Of a stretch of 19,381 nt of DNA, positions 1 to 7,421 are shown piece after piece. Each line of letters begins with the position of its first letter. Positions within the stretch are counted from its first letter, which is position 1. The stretch spans positions 1-19,381 of the forward strand of contig JAZFSG010000139.1 of assembly GCA_036446035.1 (NCBI GenBank), given 5' to 3'. The notes beneath the pieces are model-generated. The model saw only the letters and a program-made list of their open reading frames with translations. It searched no databases and had not been told where the DNA came from. The position numbers and the translations under genes were made by a program. The DNA is from CAXMQS01 sp036446035 (GTDB lineage Bacteria; Actinomycetota; Acidimicrobiia; Spongiisociales; JAOTWH01).

Positions 1-340
1 CGGCGAAGTCAACGCAGTCGAGCGTGACGTCGATCATCTTGTCGATCTGTTCGTCGGTCGCGCCGTCGAAGGAGTCTCCGGGGTCGGGGTTCTCGATTGT
101 GATGCCAAACTCGAGCAGTCCCTGGACGCCGAACGCGTTGACCACACCGTCCCCGACACAGGTGGCCTCCTCGGTACCGAAGGGGGTGTCCGGGTCTGGG
201 TCCTCGAGGATGGAGTCTCTTATGGCATCGGAAAGGGCCTGTTCACCGGCGCTGAAGCCGCCGCCGCTTCCCTCGCCGCTGTCCCCGCAGGCAAAGGCAA
301 CCAGTGCCAGCACAGCGAGAAGCGTGGTAAAGCGGGTCAT
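1..340 (-). CDS. Putative lipoprotein, 3' end cut off by the window edge
   Basis: The protein begins MTRFTTLLAVLALVAFACGD, a short signal peptide with a lipobox-like VAFAC whose Cys18 would be the lipidated residue. It should therefore be anchored outside the cytoplasmic membrane. A Gly/Ser-rich spacer follows, then a small acidic domain. That domain has two cysteines (in ATCVGD near residue 60 and in LDCVDF near residue 110) that could form a disulfide. A strong Shine-Dalgarno sequence (GGAGG, four bases before the ATG at 340) supports the start. About 113 codons are present and no stop is reached. The lipobox has Ala rather than Leu at -3, so lipidation is likely but not certain. I do not recognise the family and assign no function. 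The gene is divergent from the dioxygenase at 388. Confidence 0.72.
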   Translation of the reverse strand, partial: MTRFTTLLAVLALVAFACGDSGEGSGGGFSAGEQALSDAIRDSILEDPDPDTPFGTEEATCVGDGVVNAFGVQGLLEFGITIENPDPGDSFDGATDEQIDKMIDVTLDCVDFA

Positions 341-387
341 GGATCCTCCCTCGTGTGCAACGATGCTATCGGTCTATCGTTGAGTTC

Positions 388-1551
388 ATGCCCTTCTACA
401 GACAGCTCGGCGAGGTGCCGCCGAAGCGCCACACCCAGTTCCGCCAGCCAGATGGCTCGCTCTACACCGAGGAGCTGATGGGCGAGGAGGGGTTCAGTTA
501 CGACTCGTCGCTGCTCTATCACGTCAACCCGCCGACCGCCATCACGGCCATCGAAGCTGTCGATGTCGAGGAGCAGGCCACCAGCCCCAACCATCCGCTG
601 CGGCCCCGCCACTTCCGCACCCACAAGCTCAAGGAGGGTGGCGACCCGGTGACGGGGCGCCATCTCTTGATGGCCAACGACGACGTTCACCTGTCCTACG
701 TGGCGTGCGACCAGTCGAGCGGACTCACCCGCAACGCCATCGGCGACGAGGTCGTCTACATCGAGAGCGGCCGCGGCTCGCTGATGTCGCCCTTTGGAAG
801 GCTGCGCTTCACGGACGGCGACTACGTCGTGATCCCGTCCTCGACCATCCATCGCTGGGACCTCGATGACGGTTCAGAGTTCCGCGCTCTGGCCATCGAG
901 TCCAGAGGTCACGTTGGTCCACCGCGGCGGTACCTCTCGCGCAACGGCCAGCTTCTGGAGCACAGCCCCTATTGCGAGCGCGACCTCAAGGGGCCAACCG
1001 AGCTGGTCCACGAAGAAGGCGAGGGCGTCGAGGTGCTCGTCCGCTCCCGCGGCGGCACCTCGAGCTACATCTACAGCGATCATCCATTCGATGTGGTCGG
1101 CTGGGACGGGTGCGTCTACCCGTACACCTTCTCGATCCACGACTTCGAGCCCATCACCGGCCGCATCCACCAGCCGCCCCCGGTTCATCAGACATTCGAG
1201 GGTCCCAACCTCGTCATCTGCAGCTTCGTGCCTCGCAAGTTCGACTACCACCCCGATGCCATCCCTGCGCCGTATCACCACTCGAACGTCGACTCCGATG
1301 AGGTGTTGTTCTACGTAGAGGGCAACTTCATGAGCCGCAAGGGATCCGGCATCGAGGAGGGGTCGGTGTCGCTGCACCCCGGTGGCCACACCCATGGGCC
1401 GCAGCCGGGGAGCGTCGAGGCGTCCATCGGCAAGGAAGCGACCGAGGAGCTGGCAGTGATGGTCGACACCTTCCGTCCCCTGTCCCTCGGCCCCGGCGCT
1501 CGCGACTGCGAGGACGACAAGTACGCCTGGACGTGGCTAGAGGGCAGATAG
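388..1551 (+). CDS. hmgA: Homogentisate 1,2-dioxygenase
   Basis: This is a cupin-fold, non-heme Fe(II) ring-cleavage enzyme of 387 residues. In the phenylalanine/tyrosine catabolic pathway it opens homogentisate to maleylacetoacetate in the cytoplasm. The N-terminus MPFYRQLGEVPPKRHTQFR and the segment DEVVYIESGRG are typical of the family. The C-terminal cupin carries the probable iron ligands in YHHSNVDSDEVLFY (His298, Glu305) and HPGGHTHGPQPG (His334/His336). I chose the ATG at 388 rather than an upstream in-frame ATG at 355 because homology begins at MPFY. The Shine-Dalgarno sequence is weak. No fumarylacetoacetase or maleylacetoacetate isomerase gene is adjacent, so the rest of the pathway must lie elsewhere. 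The length is somewhat shorter than the roughly 440-residue eukaryotic enzyme, as is usual for this bacterial subgroup. Confidence 0.9.
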   Translation: MPFYRQLGEVPPKRHTQFRQPDGSLYTEELMGEEGFSYDSSLLYHVNPPTAITAIEAVDVEEQATSPNHPLRPRHFRTHKLKEGGDPVTGRHLLMANDDVHLSYVACDQSSGLTRNAIGDEVVYIESGRGSLMSPFGRLRFTDGDYVVIPSSTIHRWDLDDGSEFRALAIESRGHVGPPRRYLSRNGQLLEHSPYCERDLKGPTELVHEEGEGVEVLVRSRGGTSSYIYSDHPFDVVGWDGCVYPYTFSIHDFEPITGRIHQPPPVHQTFEGPNLVICSFVPRKFDYHPDAIPAPYHHSNVDSDEVLFYVEGNFMSRKGSGIEEGSVSLHPGGHTHGPQPGSVEASIGKEATEELAVMVDTFRPLSLGPGARDCEDDKYAWTWLEGR

Positions 1552-1557
1552 CCTCGC

Positions 1558-1592
1558 CGGCTTTTGGCTTCGGGCTACGAGCTTTGGGCTAC
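1558..1592. repeat. GGGCTNN-type repeat at the ends of two convergent genes
   Basis: The + strand reads two related words, GGCTTCGGGCTAC and then GCTTTGGGCTAC (1581-1592). Read on the minus strand, the repeat supplies the TAG stop codon of the hydrolase gene (1589-1591). The same 12-mer occurs in inverted orientation at 2730-2741, next to a related GCCCGAAGC word. It fills the 37-base gap between convergent genes and could act as a structured 3' end. Confidence 0.6.
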
Positions 1593-2503
1593 CGGCCGTC
1601 TTGTGTCGCGAGGCCGGCTAACCCTTTGCGGAATCGAGCGAGGCCTTGCCAGTCCTCGGAACCCGGTGGGGGTTCGGCCGTCTCGGGGTCGACATCTCCT
1701 GCGCGGACGGCCGCAACGAGGCCGTCGAGATCCTTCATGTACTGACCCATGGCCGCCAGGTCTGCCGGGGTGGCGGGGGAGCCGTGGCCCGAGATCAACG
1801 CCTTGGGTGCCAGTTGTGCGATGGCAGCGACAGAGGCCGCCCACTCCGCGGGGAAGCCGTCGTCGGCCTTGGGGTGCATCGCGGTCCACAGCAGGTCGCC
1901 TGTGACGACGACATCCTCGTCGATGAGGTGAAGGAAGAGGTCGCTCTCGGTGTGGCCGTTGCCCGAATGGATGATGCTCAGCGACCGCTCTCCTTCGATG
2001 TCGAGCCGGTCCCCGATGAGGACGTCCGGCAACGTGAGCTGGAAGCGCGTGGCAGTGGTCGCCAGCGCCTCGGCCAGCGCCAGGGTCCCAGCGGCCAGTT
2101 CATCCTGGTCGGGGCTGTCGGCAGTGGCGGCGATCTCGGTGGCCGTAGTGCGCAGGTTTCCGACATAGCCGTCGAGATCCTCGCGGGTGGGCGCGTCCTC
2201 GACGATGAGCTCCAGCATGCGACGAGTCCCGGCGATGGGGATATCGGCGAATATCTGATTGCCGTAGACGTGGTCTGAGTGCCAGTGGCTGTTGACGACG
2301 AGAAAGGGCGCACGCCCGGTGAGTCGGTGGGCCTCTGCTTGGAGCTCCTCGGCTGCCGGCAGGGTCATGAAGGTGTCGACGACGACCGTCTTGTCTCCGA
2401 GGTCGAGGATCGCGGCGTTAGAGACGGCAGGCCCCGCGGTCCCAGGTGCCACGGCGGCCCAGGCGCCGGCCGCTATCTCGTGTGTGGTGAAGGTCTCGGG
2501 CAT
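1589..2503 (-). CDS. Metallo-beta-lactamase-fold hydrolase
   Basis: This 304-residue protein has the complete metal-site signature of the metallo-beta-lactamase superfamily. HWHSDH spans residues 73-78 (His73, His75, Asp77, His78). His184 lies in GNGHTESD, Asp203 in VVTGDLLW, and His240 in ISGHGSP. It should bind two zinc or iron ions and hydrolyse an ester, thioester or lactam-like bond. The substrate cannot be read from sequence. No convincing signal peptide is seen, so it is probably cytoplasmic. The ATG at 2503 lacks a clear Shine-Dalgarno sequence. The gene is flanked by inverted copies of GCTTTGGGCTAC, one of which forms its stop codon. It follows the sugar dehydrogenase gene after a 262-base hairpin-rich gap, so it is probably transcribed separately. 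The superfamily call is firm; the specific enzyme is unknown. Confidence 0.85.
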   Translation of the reverse strand: MPETFTTHEIAAGAWAAVAPGTAGPAVSNAAILDLGDKTVVVDTFMTLPAAEELQAEAHRLTGRAPFLVVNSHWHSDHVYGNQIFADIPIAGTRRMLELIVEDAPTREDLDGYVGNLRTTATEIAATADSPDQDELAAGTLALAEALATTATRFQLTLPDVLIGDRLDIEGERSLSIIHSGNGHTESDLFLHLIDEDVVVTGDLLWTAMHPKADDGFPAEWAASVAAIAQLAPKALISGHGSPATPADLAAMGQYMKDLDGLVAAVRAGDVDPETAEPPPGSEDWQGLARFRKGLAGLATQDGR

Positions 2504-2765
2504 GGCGGGGAGGGTAAGGCATGTCTCGTTGCCCGCGTAAGGGGGAGTTCCGACGAAGCCCGGGACTCCCCTAGATGCGCTCCCGGTCGGAAGCCCTCTC
2601 CGCCTCCACGCCCTCCGCCTAGGGGGGAGGAAACGAAATGGCGATCATGAGCTGGGAGTCTTCTTGTCTCCCCCCTTAGGGGGGAGTACCGGCGAAGCCG
2701 GGAAGGGGGGCTTCCTCTAGATGCGCTCAGTAGCCCAAAGCCCAGAGCACACGGCCCGAAGCTCA
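2504..2765. repeat. Intergenic region with hairpins and a duplicated repeat unit
   Basis: This is the longest gene-free stretch in the window. Two related units occur. Copy 1 spans about 2538-2582 and copy 2 about 2677-2728. They share GGGGGAGTNCCGRCGAAGCC (2541-2560 and 2680-2699, 18 of 20 identical) and an exact CTAGATGCGCTC (2571-2582 and 2717-2728). Copy 2 is preceded by a perfect 8-bp hairpin, CTCCCCCC/GGGGGGAG around TTA (2668-2686). It also contains a CCGGC-GAA-GCCGG hairpin (2689-2699). A third G-run palindrome, CCTCCGCCTAGGGGGGAGG, lies at 2612-2630. No credible ORF uses the region. It resembles a REP- or MITE-like dispersed element and may also act as a transcription terminator or mRNA stabiliser for the upstream sugar dehydrogenase gene. 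Confidence 0.6.
2730..2741. repeat. Inverted partner of the GCTTTGGGCTAC repeat
   Basis: GTAGCCCAAAGC here is the exact reverse complement of 1581-1592. A degenerate GCCCGAAGC word follows at 2754-2762. The pair brackets the hydrolase gene and the hairpin region, a segment of about 1.16 kb. Confidence 0.6.
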
Positions 2766-4025
2766 CTACTCCCGCACCGGAACAATGCGAGCCAATTCGC
2801 CGCCCCAGGTGGTTACCAGCAGTTCTCCGTTGGCGTCGAGTCCGAAGCTGTTGATCTGACCGAAGCCGTCGAGTCCCGCCCACTCTTGTTGTTCGATCGC
2901 ATCACCGTCGGCGTATACGAAGCTGCGGACCCAGCGGCCGCACCAATCGGAGAAGAAGTAGTGTCCGGCGATCTCGGGGATGGCCTTGCCGCGGTAGACG
3001 AACCCACCGGTTACCGAGCAGCCGTCATCGTGGTTGAACTCCAGAGTGGGGCCGTCGAAGTCCGCCGGATCGCAGCCGCGTTCCAAGAAGCAATGTGCCC
3101 CTTCGGTGAGCGGCCATCCGAAGTTGTAGGGATGCAGGTCGAGAGGCGCGACGTTGATCTCCTCCCAGCTGTCCTGGCCGACATCGCCAATGAACAGCAG
3201 CTCCGTCACGAGGTCAATGCTGATCCGCCACGGGTTGCGCAGGCCGTAGACCAGCACCTCGGGCGCACCGCCGCCGTCGACGAAGGGGTTATCCGGCGGT
3301 ATGGCGTACGGCGCCCCGCCATCGATATCGATGCGAAGGATCGTGCCCAGTACTGAGTCCGGGTTCTGGCCCTGGGTGCCGCCGTCGCCGCCGTCGCCTA
3401 TTGAAAGGTAGAGGTAGCCGTCCGGTCCGAATGTCAGCATTCCGGCCTGGTGGCGGTTCGCCGGCTGCTCAACGGTGAGGATCGTCTGGGCTGTCGTGGC
3501 GTCGGCTCCGGCCGTTGCTGCCTGAAGCTCGACGAGGTTCGCATCCTCATCGGAGTCGGTGAAGTAGACGAATAGTCGTGACGGGTCTTGGGGGTGGAAG
3601 GCCATGCCGAGCAGCCCTTGCTCGATGCCCGTGTCGAGGACGGTGTCGCTGAGGTCCAGGTAGGGCTCTGGGTCAACGGCTCCGTCGAGCACCCGCCACA
3701 CGGTTCCATCGGCCGCCATGACGAGGAGCGCATCCGTCCCCGGCAGCGGAAGGGCGTAGTTGGGGCGGACGAAGCCGGTCGCCACCACTTCGAACGTCAA
3801 GCCCTGCAGCGGGGACGAAGGCAGGGTCGTCGTAGTGGTGGACGTCGTCGTTGGTGGCGTCGCTGTCGGGACCTCAGCCGGCGTTGTCTGCGGCGCGAGG
3901 GTGGTCGCCGCTGGGGCAGTTTCGGAGGGCGCGGTCGCTGTTGGCTCCCGTGGTCCCGGGGTCGCCGGCGTCGTCGAGCTGCATGCCGCCAGGAGCAAGA
4001 GGCCGACTACGGGGCGAACGAACAC
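2766..4025 (-). CDS. Secreted lipoprotein, PQQ-dependent sugar dehydrogenase family (GSDH beta-propeller)
   Basis: This is a glucose/sorbosone dehydrogenase-type six-bladed propeller, predicted to oxidise aldose sugars outside the membrane using PQQ. From a GTG start the protein has a short signal peptide and lipobox LAAC (Cys15). A Thr/Pro/Ala linker (about residues 16-73) is followed by the catalytic domain. Family landmarks are NRHQAGMLTFGPDGYLY (probable catalytic His192), GDGGDGG, YGLRNPWR (residues 260-267), FIGDVGQDSWEEIN and NFGWPLTEG. I chose the GTG at 4025 because the longer ATG frame from 4124 would overlap the pirin gene by about 60 bases and push the signal peptide inward. Thirty-seven bases separate it from the pirin stop, so co-transcription is plausible. 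PQQ synthesis genes are not in the window. The exact sugar substrate is unknown. Confidence 0.85.
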   Translation of the reverse strand: MFVRPVVGLLLLAACSSTTPATPGPREPTATAPSETAPAATTLAPQTTPAEVPTATPPTTTSTTTTTLPSSPLQGLTFEVVATGFVRPNYALPLPGTDALLVMAADGTVWRVLDGAVDPEPYLDLSDTVLDTGIEQGLLGMAFHPQDPSRLFVYFTDSDEDANLVELQAATAGADATTAQTILTVEQPANRHQAGMLTFGPDGYLYLSIGDGGDGGTQGQNPDSVLGTILRIDIDGGAPYAIPPDNPFVDGGGAPEVLVYGLRNPWRISIDLVTELLFIGDVGQDSWEEINVAPLDLHPYNFGWPLTEGAHCFLERGCDPADFDGPTLEFNHDDGCSVTGGFVYRGKAIPEIAGHYFFSDWCGRWVRSFVYADGDAIEQQEWAGLDGFGQINSFGLDANGELLVTTWGGELARIVPVRE

Positions 4026-4062
4026 CGCACGACGATAGGCGGTGCCGAGCTGGCGATGGTCG

Positions 4063-5091
4063 TTAGCGCGTCTCGCTCTGACGCAACTCGCGGTGTTCGA
4101 CCCGGCCGTCGGCGTGGAGGGCAAAGCGGCCTTCGGTGCGATCGTGGACCGGGCTCGCCGAGGACCAGGGCCAGCCGCCGAACTGGGTGCGTCGGTAGTC
4201 GTTGAGGGCGGTCCGCAGCTCCTCTGGCGTATTCATCACGAAGGGTCCCATCTGGAATACCGGTGCCCCGATCGGCTCTCCCTGGAGTAGCAACAGCTCG
4301 GCGGGACCGCCATTGTTGACGAGCAGCGTCGGCTGGTCGGCCTGAAGGCGGGCGCCTATCCGCTCGGAGATCGGCACTCCGTCGACGGCGACATCGCTTC
4401 CTTCGAAGCAGTGCAACATTCGATTCACGGAAGCCGGTGAGGTCGGCATCTCCCAAGACGATCCTGGGTCGAGCTTGATGAGCCAGATACCAAGGTGCGA
4501 GCTGGCCCGGCTTGCCCATGAGTCTGGAGGCGGCGCCGGAGCCGATGCCTCCTCGATCGATCCTGCGATGACATCGACGGAGACGCCCGGCGATGGCGTC
4601 AGCGTCGGGATCTCCTCGCCCCACAACATCCCGAAGTAGGCGGGAACCAGCTTGGACTCGGGTGGCAGGTTGAGCCAGATCTGGAAGAGCTCGAGGGTGT
4701 TCGGCCCCTTGTCGTCGAGGAGGGGGAACATCTCGGCGTGCATGATCCCGGTCCCCGTCGTCAGCCATTGGACGTCGCCCTCCCCGTAGCGAGCGGTGGC
4801 ACCGAGCGAGTCCGAGTGGTCGACGTAGCCGCGCCTCACCACCGTCACCGTTTCGAAGCCACGGTGGGGATGCTGCGGGAATCCGGGCACGACGTCGCCG
4901 TGATACATGCTCCATCCGTCTATGTAGGAGAAATCAGACCCGATCTGGCGACCCGTCAGTGGCGTCACGGGACCGAGCCCATCACCTCCGGCCGGGTAGT
5001 GATCAACGTGATGAACGGTGAAGATGAACGGGTCGACGCCCTCCCACGGGAAGCCCAGCTCGACGAGTTCGATCACTGCCTGACCGGTCAT
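4063..5091 (-). CDS. Pirin family protein
   Basis: This is a bicupin protein of 342 residues. The N-terminal cupin has the pirin metal site: HPHRGFE (His74, His76) and GIMHAE (His118, Glu120), with the typical DVQWLTTGTGIMHAE context. Some pirins are iron-binding regulators and others have quercetinase activity, so the function cannot be fixed here. The ATG at 5091 is preferred over the ATG at 5097. TTAGGAGA places GGAG seven bases before 5091 but only one base before 5097. The C-terminal half reads as the usual second cupin (WPWSS near the end), and the protein is slightly longer than many pirins. It lies between a membrane protein gene and the sugar dehydrogenase gene on the same strand. 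A short perfect inverted repeat lies about 35 bases upstream of the start. Confidence 0.9.
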   Translation of the reverse strand: MTGQAVIELVELGFPWEGVDPFIFTVHHVDHYPAGGDGLGPVTPLTGRQIGSDFSYIDGWSMYHGDVVPGFPQHPHRGFETVTVVRRGYVDHSDSLGATARYGEGDVQWLTTGTGIMHAEMFPLLDDKGPNTLELFQIWLNLPPESKLVPAYFGMLWGEEIPTLTPSPGVSVDVIAGSIEEASAPAPPPDSWASRASSHLGIWLIKLDPGSSWEMPTSPASVNRMLHCFEGSDVAVDGVPISERIGARLQADQPTLLVNNGGPAELLLLQGEPIGAPVFQMGPFVMNTPEELRTALNDYRRTQFGGWPWSSASPVHDRTEGRFALHADGRVEHRELRQSETR

Positions 5092-5124
5092 GTTCATTCT
5101 CCTAACGGCCGGCCAGCAGTATGC

Positions 5125-5137
5125 CCCCACTGTGGGG
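5125..5137. promoter_or_regulatory. Inverted repeat upstream of the pirin gene
   Basis: CCCCACTGTGGGG is a perfect 6-bp inverted repeat with a one-base centre. It lies 34 bases before the pirin start, inside the 107-base gap to the preceding gene. It could be an operator or a small hairpin. No known regulator motif is recognised. Confidence 0.35.
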
Positions 5138-5198
5138 ATAACAGGAGAGACCCTGGACGCGCAGCCGTCGCCGGGCGCTTCCCGACGGCGCGAGTCGG

Positions 5199-6230
5199 CT
5201 AGATGTAGCTCAGTCGTCTGTCGTCGATGACTCTCCACACGCCTAGAACCGCCAAGACGGCCCCGCCGATGATCACCATCCAGATGATCGGGGCGAAGGA
5301 CACCGGCTTGATGGTGTCGTAGTTGTCCAGGTTGTCTGCGAAGACGGTCGTCAGGCCATCAAAGCGCTCCATCGTTGCAGGCAATTCCACCAAGGCCCCA
5401 GCGGTCGCCGGGAAGTTGGCGCCCATGAAGGCATTGAGCTCATCGCCCGTCATGCCGAGCTGCTGGCCGAGTGCTGGAAGCATCGCCGTCTGCATCTCGG
5501 TGCCCATGGCTCCAACGGTGGCGAGGGCACCCTCGGCCCCTGCCACGAGCTGCGGCGTATAGATCGGCTCGAGGTTGGCGTTGAGCTCGTCGGCGTCACT
5601 GGCCTTCGTTGGAAGCGTGAGGATCAGCGGTCCAACGACCAACAGCAGGCCGAGGCCAATAACCAGATACGACCCGAGCTTTCCGGTGCGCAACATGACG
5701 ATGCCGACAGCGATCACGGCGATCCCTGCGAAGAGCAGGCCCCAGGGAACCGTGGTGGCAGGCAGATCCTCGGTCGGAATCTCGTCCGCCGAGAAGAACA
5801 GTGCCTGCTGGTCACTGAGCGATCCGATGAGCCCCTGGAAGGTGGGGACGATCTCGGGTAGCGCCTGGACGCCCGTGTTGACCGCGGGGAACTCGGTCGT
5901 CATGAAGGCTCCGAAATCGTCAGGCGACATCCCAAGTGTCCCTGCGATGCCGGGTATGACGGCTGTCTGCATCTCGTCGCCTACGGCGCCGAGGGCCGCG
6001 ACGTCCCCGTCGGCCTGGGCCAACGCGGCGTCTTGCAGCACCGGCCGGAAGTCGTCGATCAGCTCTTCGAATGCCGGGCCAACCGCGAACAGGTTCTGCA
6101 CCAACGTCACGACGATGAATATCGCACCGACGACGATGGCGGCTATGCCCATGCTGCGTCGCAGCCAGTTGGTGGCCTGCGGCGACGTAGGGACTTGAAG
6201 ATCGGGCCGTGTGGCGGTTGCTGTGGCCAT
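5199..6230 (-). CDS. Membrane protein with two duplicated extracytoplasmic domains, function unknown
   Basis: This 343-residue protein has four predicted transmembrane helices at about residues 27-49, 161-180, 186-206 and 312-334. Between helices 1 and 2, and again between helices 3 and 4, lie two soluble loops that are clearly related. Residues 81-135 (GDEMQTAVIPGIAGTLGM, then FMTTEFPAV and a FQGL end) match residues 240-294 (GTEMQTAMLPALGQQLGM, then FMGANFPAT and a FDGL end). The gene is therefore an internal duplication of a TM-loop-TM unit. The start is supported by AGGAGG nine bases before the ATG at 6230. I recognise no named family and assign no function. The loops most likely face outside, giving a sensor- or receptor-like shape, but topology is inferred only from charge and hydrophobicity. 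Confidence 0.8.
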   Translation of the reverse strand: MATATATRPDLQVPTSPQATNWLRRSMGIAAIVVGAIFIVVTLVQNLFAVGPAFEELIDDFRPVLQDAALAQADGDVAALGAVGDEMQTAVIPGIAGTLGMSPDDFGAFMTTEFPAVNTGVQALPEIVPTFQGLIGSLSDQQALFFSADEIPTEDLPATTVPWGLLFAGIAVIAVGIVMLRTGKLGSYLVIGLGLLLVVGPLILTLPTKASDADELNANLEPIYTPQLVAGAEGALATVGAMGTEMQTAMLPALGQQLGMTGDELNAFMGANFPATAGALVELPATMERFDGLTTVFADNLDNYDTIKPVSFAPIIWMVIIGGAVLAVLGVWRVIDDRRLSYI

Positions 6231-6446
6231 TTGAGAATGCCTCCTGCTAGCTAGGGGATCAGCGCGCTAATGACCGGAGCCCACCACAATCGGCCAAGTC
6301 GGAACAGGGCCGTCGGACCCAGGGGATCTAGTCCCGGCTAATCGTCGATCGACGAAATAGCGGGCAGCGCCTCGCCAAAGCCCCGCCTCAATCATCGAGC
6401 AACACCTAAGCTGAAGTCGGTCGCTTCCCCTGCCGAGGTATTGGAC
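6231..6446. promoter_or_regulatory. Divergent intergenic region with a 14-bp palindrome
   Basis: These 216 bases separate the membrane protein gene (-) from the HAD hydrolase gene (+) and must hold both promoters. TCGTCGATCGACGA at 6342-6355 is a perfect 14-bp palindrome lying close to the middle. It is an operator candidate for a dimeric regulator. I could not assign convincing -35/-10 boxes. Confidence 0.4.
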
Positions 6447-7415
6447 ATGACCTCAGTCTCCCCCCAGAACGTCATCGCCGTCGTGTGGGACTTCGATAAG
6501 ACGCTTATCCCCGGCTACATGCAGGCGCCCCTGTTCGAGAAGTACGGCATCGATGGCGCCGATTTCTGGCGTGAGGTCGACGCCATGAGCGACTTCTATC
6601 GGCGCGCGGGGGCCGACCTCATCGGCCCCGAGATGCTCTATCTCGACCACATCCTCACCTACGTGAAGCAGGGCAGGATGCCCGGCCTGAGCAACGCCGT
6701 GTTGCGAGAGCTCGGCGCCGAGATTCGGCTCTATCCAGGCATGCCACAGTTCCTCAACCAACTCGCCAAGGCCATCGAGGCCGACCCCTCCTTCGCCGAC
6801 CATGGCATCCGCGTCGAGCACTACGTGGTGAGCACGGGCCTCCGTCAGATGATCCTCGGCAGCGCCATCGGGCCCGAGGTGGATGGGGTGTGGGGCAACG
6901 AGTTCGCAGACGCCGTCCCGCTTCCCGGATTCTTGGAGGAGAACCAGGATGCCCTGTTCGCGGAGTCGGCGCGCGAAGTGACTCACATCATCTACTCGCT
7001 CGACAACACCACCAAGACGAGAGCCCTGTTCGAGATCAACAAGGGATCGAACAAGCACCCCGACGTCAGCGTCAACGCCAAGGTGCCGGCCTCACACCGC
7101 CGGGTGCCATTCGCCAACATGATCTACATCGCGGACGGTCCGTCTGACGTTCCGTCGTTCGCCGTGGTCACGGAGCGAGGCGGGCTCGCCTACGCCGTGT
7201 ACGCACCCCACTCTCAGAGCGAGTTCCAGCAGGCCAACCGACTCCTCGAGCAAGGCAGGGTTAACGCTTTCGGAGAAGCCAACTATGAGGAGGGGTCACA
7301 GTCATACATGTGGATCCTCCACGCCGCCGAGCGCATCGCCGAGCGCATCGTCGAGGACCGCGAGCGCGCCATCTCGTCGAGTCTCGGACAGGCACCCACC
7401 CACCTCGACGGCTAG
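6447..7415 (+). CDS. HAD-superfamily hydrolase (probable phosphatase)
   Basis: This protein of 322 residues carries the haloacid dehalogenase-type phosphotransfer motifs. Motif I is WDFDKTL, with nucleophile Asp15 and acid/base Asp17. Motif II is in VVSTGLRQM (Ser129/Thr130), and a candidate motif III lysine lies in the NTTKTRAL/NKGSNK segment. Motif IV is IYIADGPSDVPSF (Asp230, Asp234). Mg2+-dependent phosphate monoester hydrolysis is expected. The large cap inserted between motifs I and II should set the substrate, which I cannot infer. The ATG at 6447 has GAGG eight bases upstream; an in-frame TTG lies two codons earlier. The protein looks cytoplasmic. It converges with the lipoprotein gene, leaving only six bases between the stop codons, and has no operon partner. 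Confidence 0.85.
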   Translation: MTSVSPQNVIAVVWDFDKTLIPGYMQAPLFEKYGIDGADFWREVDAMSDFYRRAGADLIGPEMLYLDHILTYVKQGRMPGLSNAVLRELGAEIRLYPGMPQFLNQLAKAIEADPSFADHGIRVEHYVVSTGLRQMILGSAIGPEVDGVWGNEFADAVPLPGFLEENQDALFAESAREVTHIIYSLDNTTKTRALFEINKGSNKHPDVSVNAKVPASHRRVPFANMIYIADGPSDVPSFAVVTERGGLAYAVYAPHSQSEFQQANRLLEQGRVNAFGEANYEEGSQSYMWILHAAERIAERIVEDRERAISSSLGQAPTHLDG

Positions 7416-7421
7416 TTCACC

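Noticed and set aside
24..383. Open frame of 119 codons on the + strand
   Set aside because: The opposite strand encodes a lipoprotein with a strong Shine-Dalgarno sequence and signal peptide. The + frame is Ser/Pro-rich and reads into the dioxygenase gene.
2473..2883. Small open frame across the hairpin region on the minus strand
   Set aside because: Its product is Arg/Ser/Pro-rich sequence made by the G/C repeats and it overlaps the sugar dehydrogenase gene.
3803..3980. Apparent simple repeat of GTCGTCG/GTGGTGG words
   Set aside because: It encodes the Thr/Pro-rich linker of the secreted sugar dehydrogenase and needs no separate repeat feature.
4026..4124. Upstream extension of the sugar dehydrogenase to an ATG at 4124
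   Set aside because: It would overlap the pirin gene by about 60 bases and place 33 residues ahead of the signal peptide.
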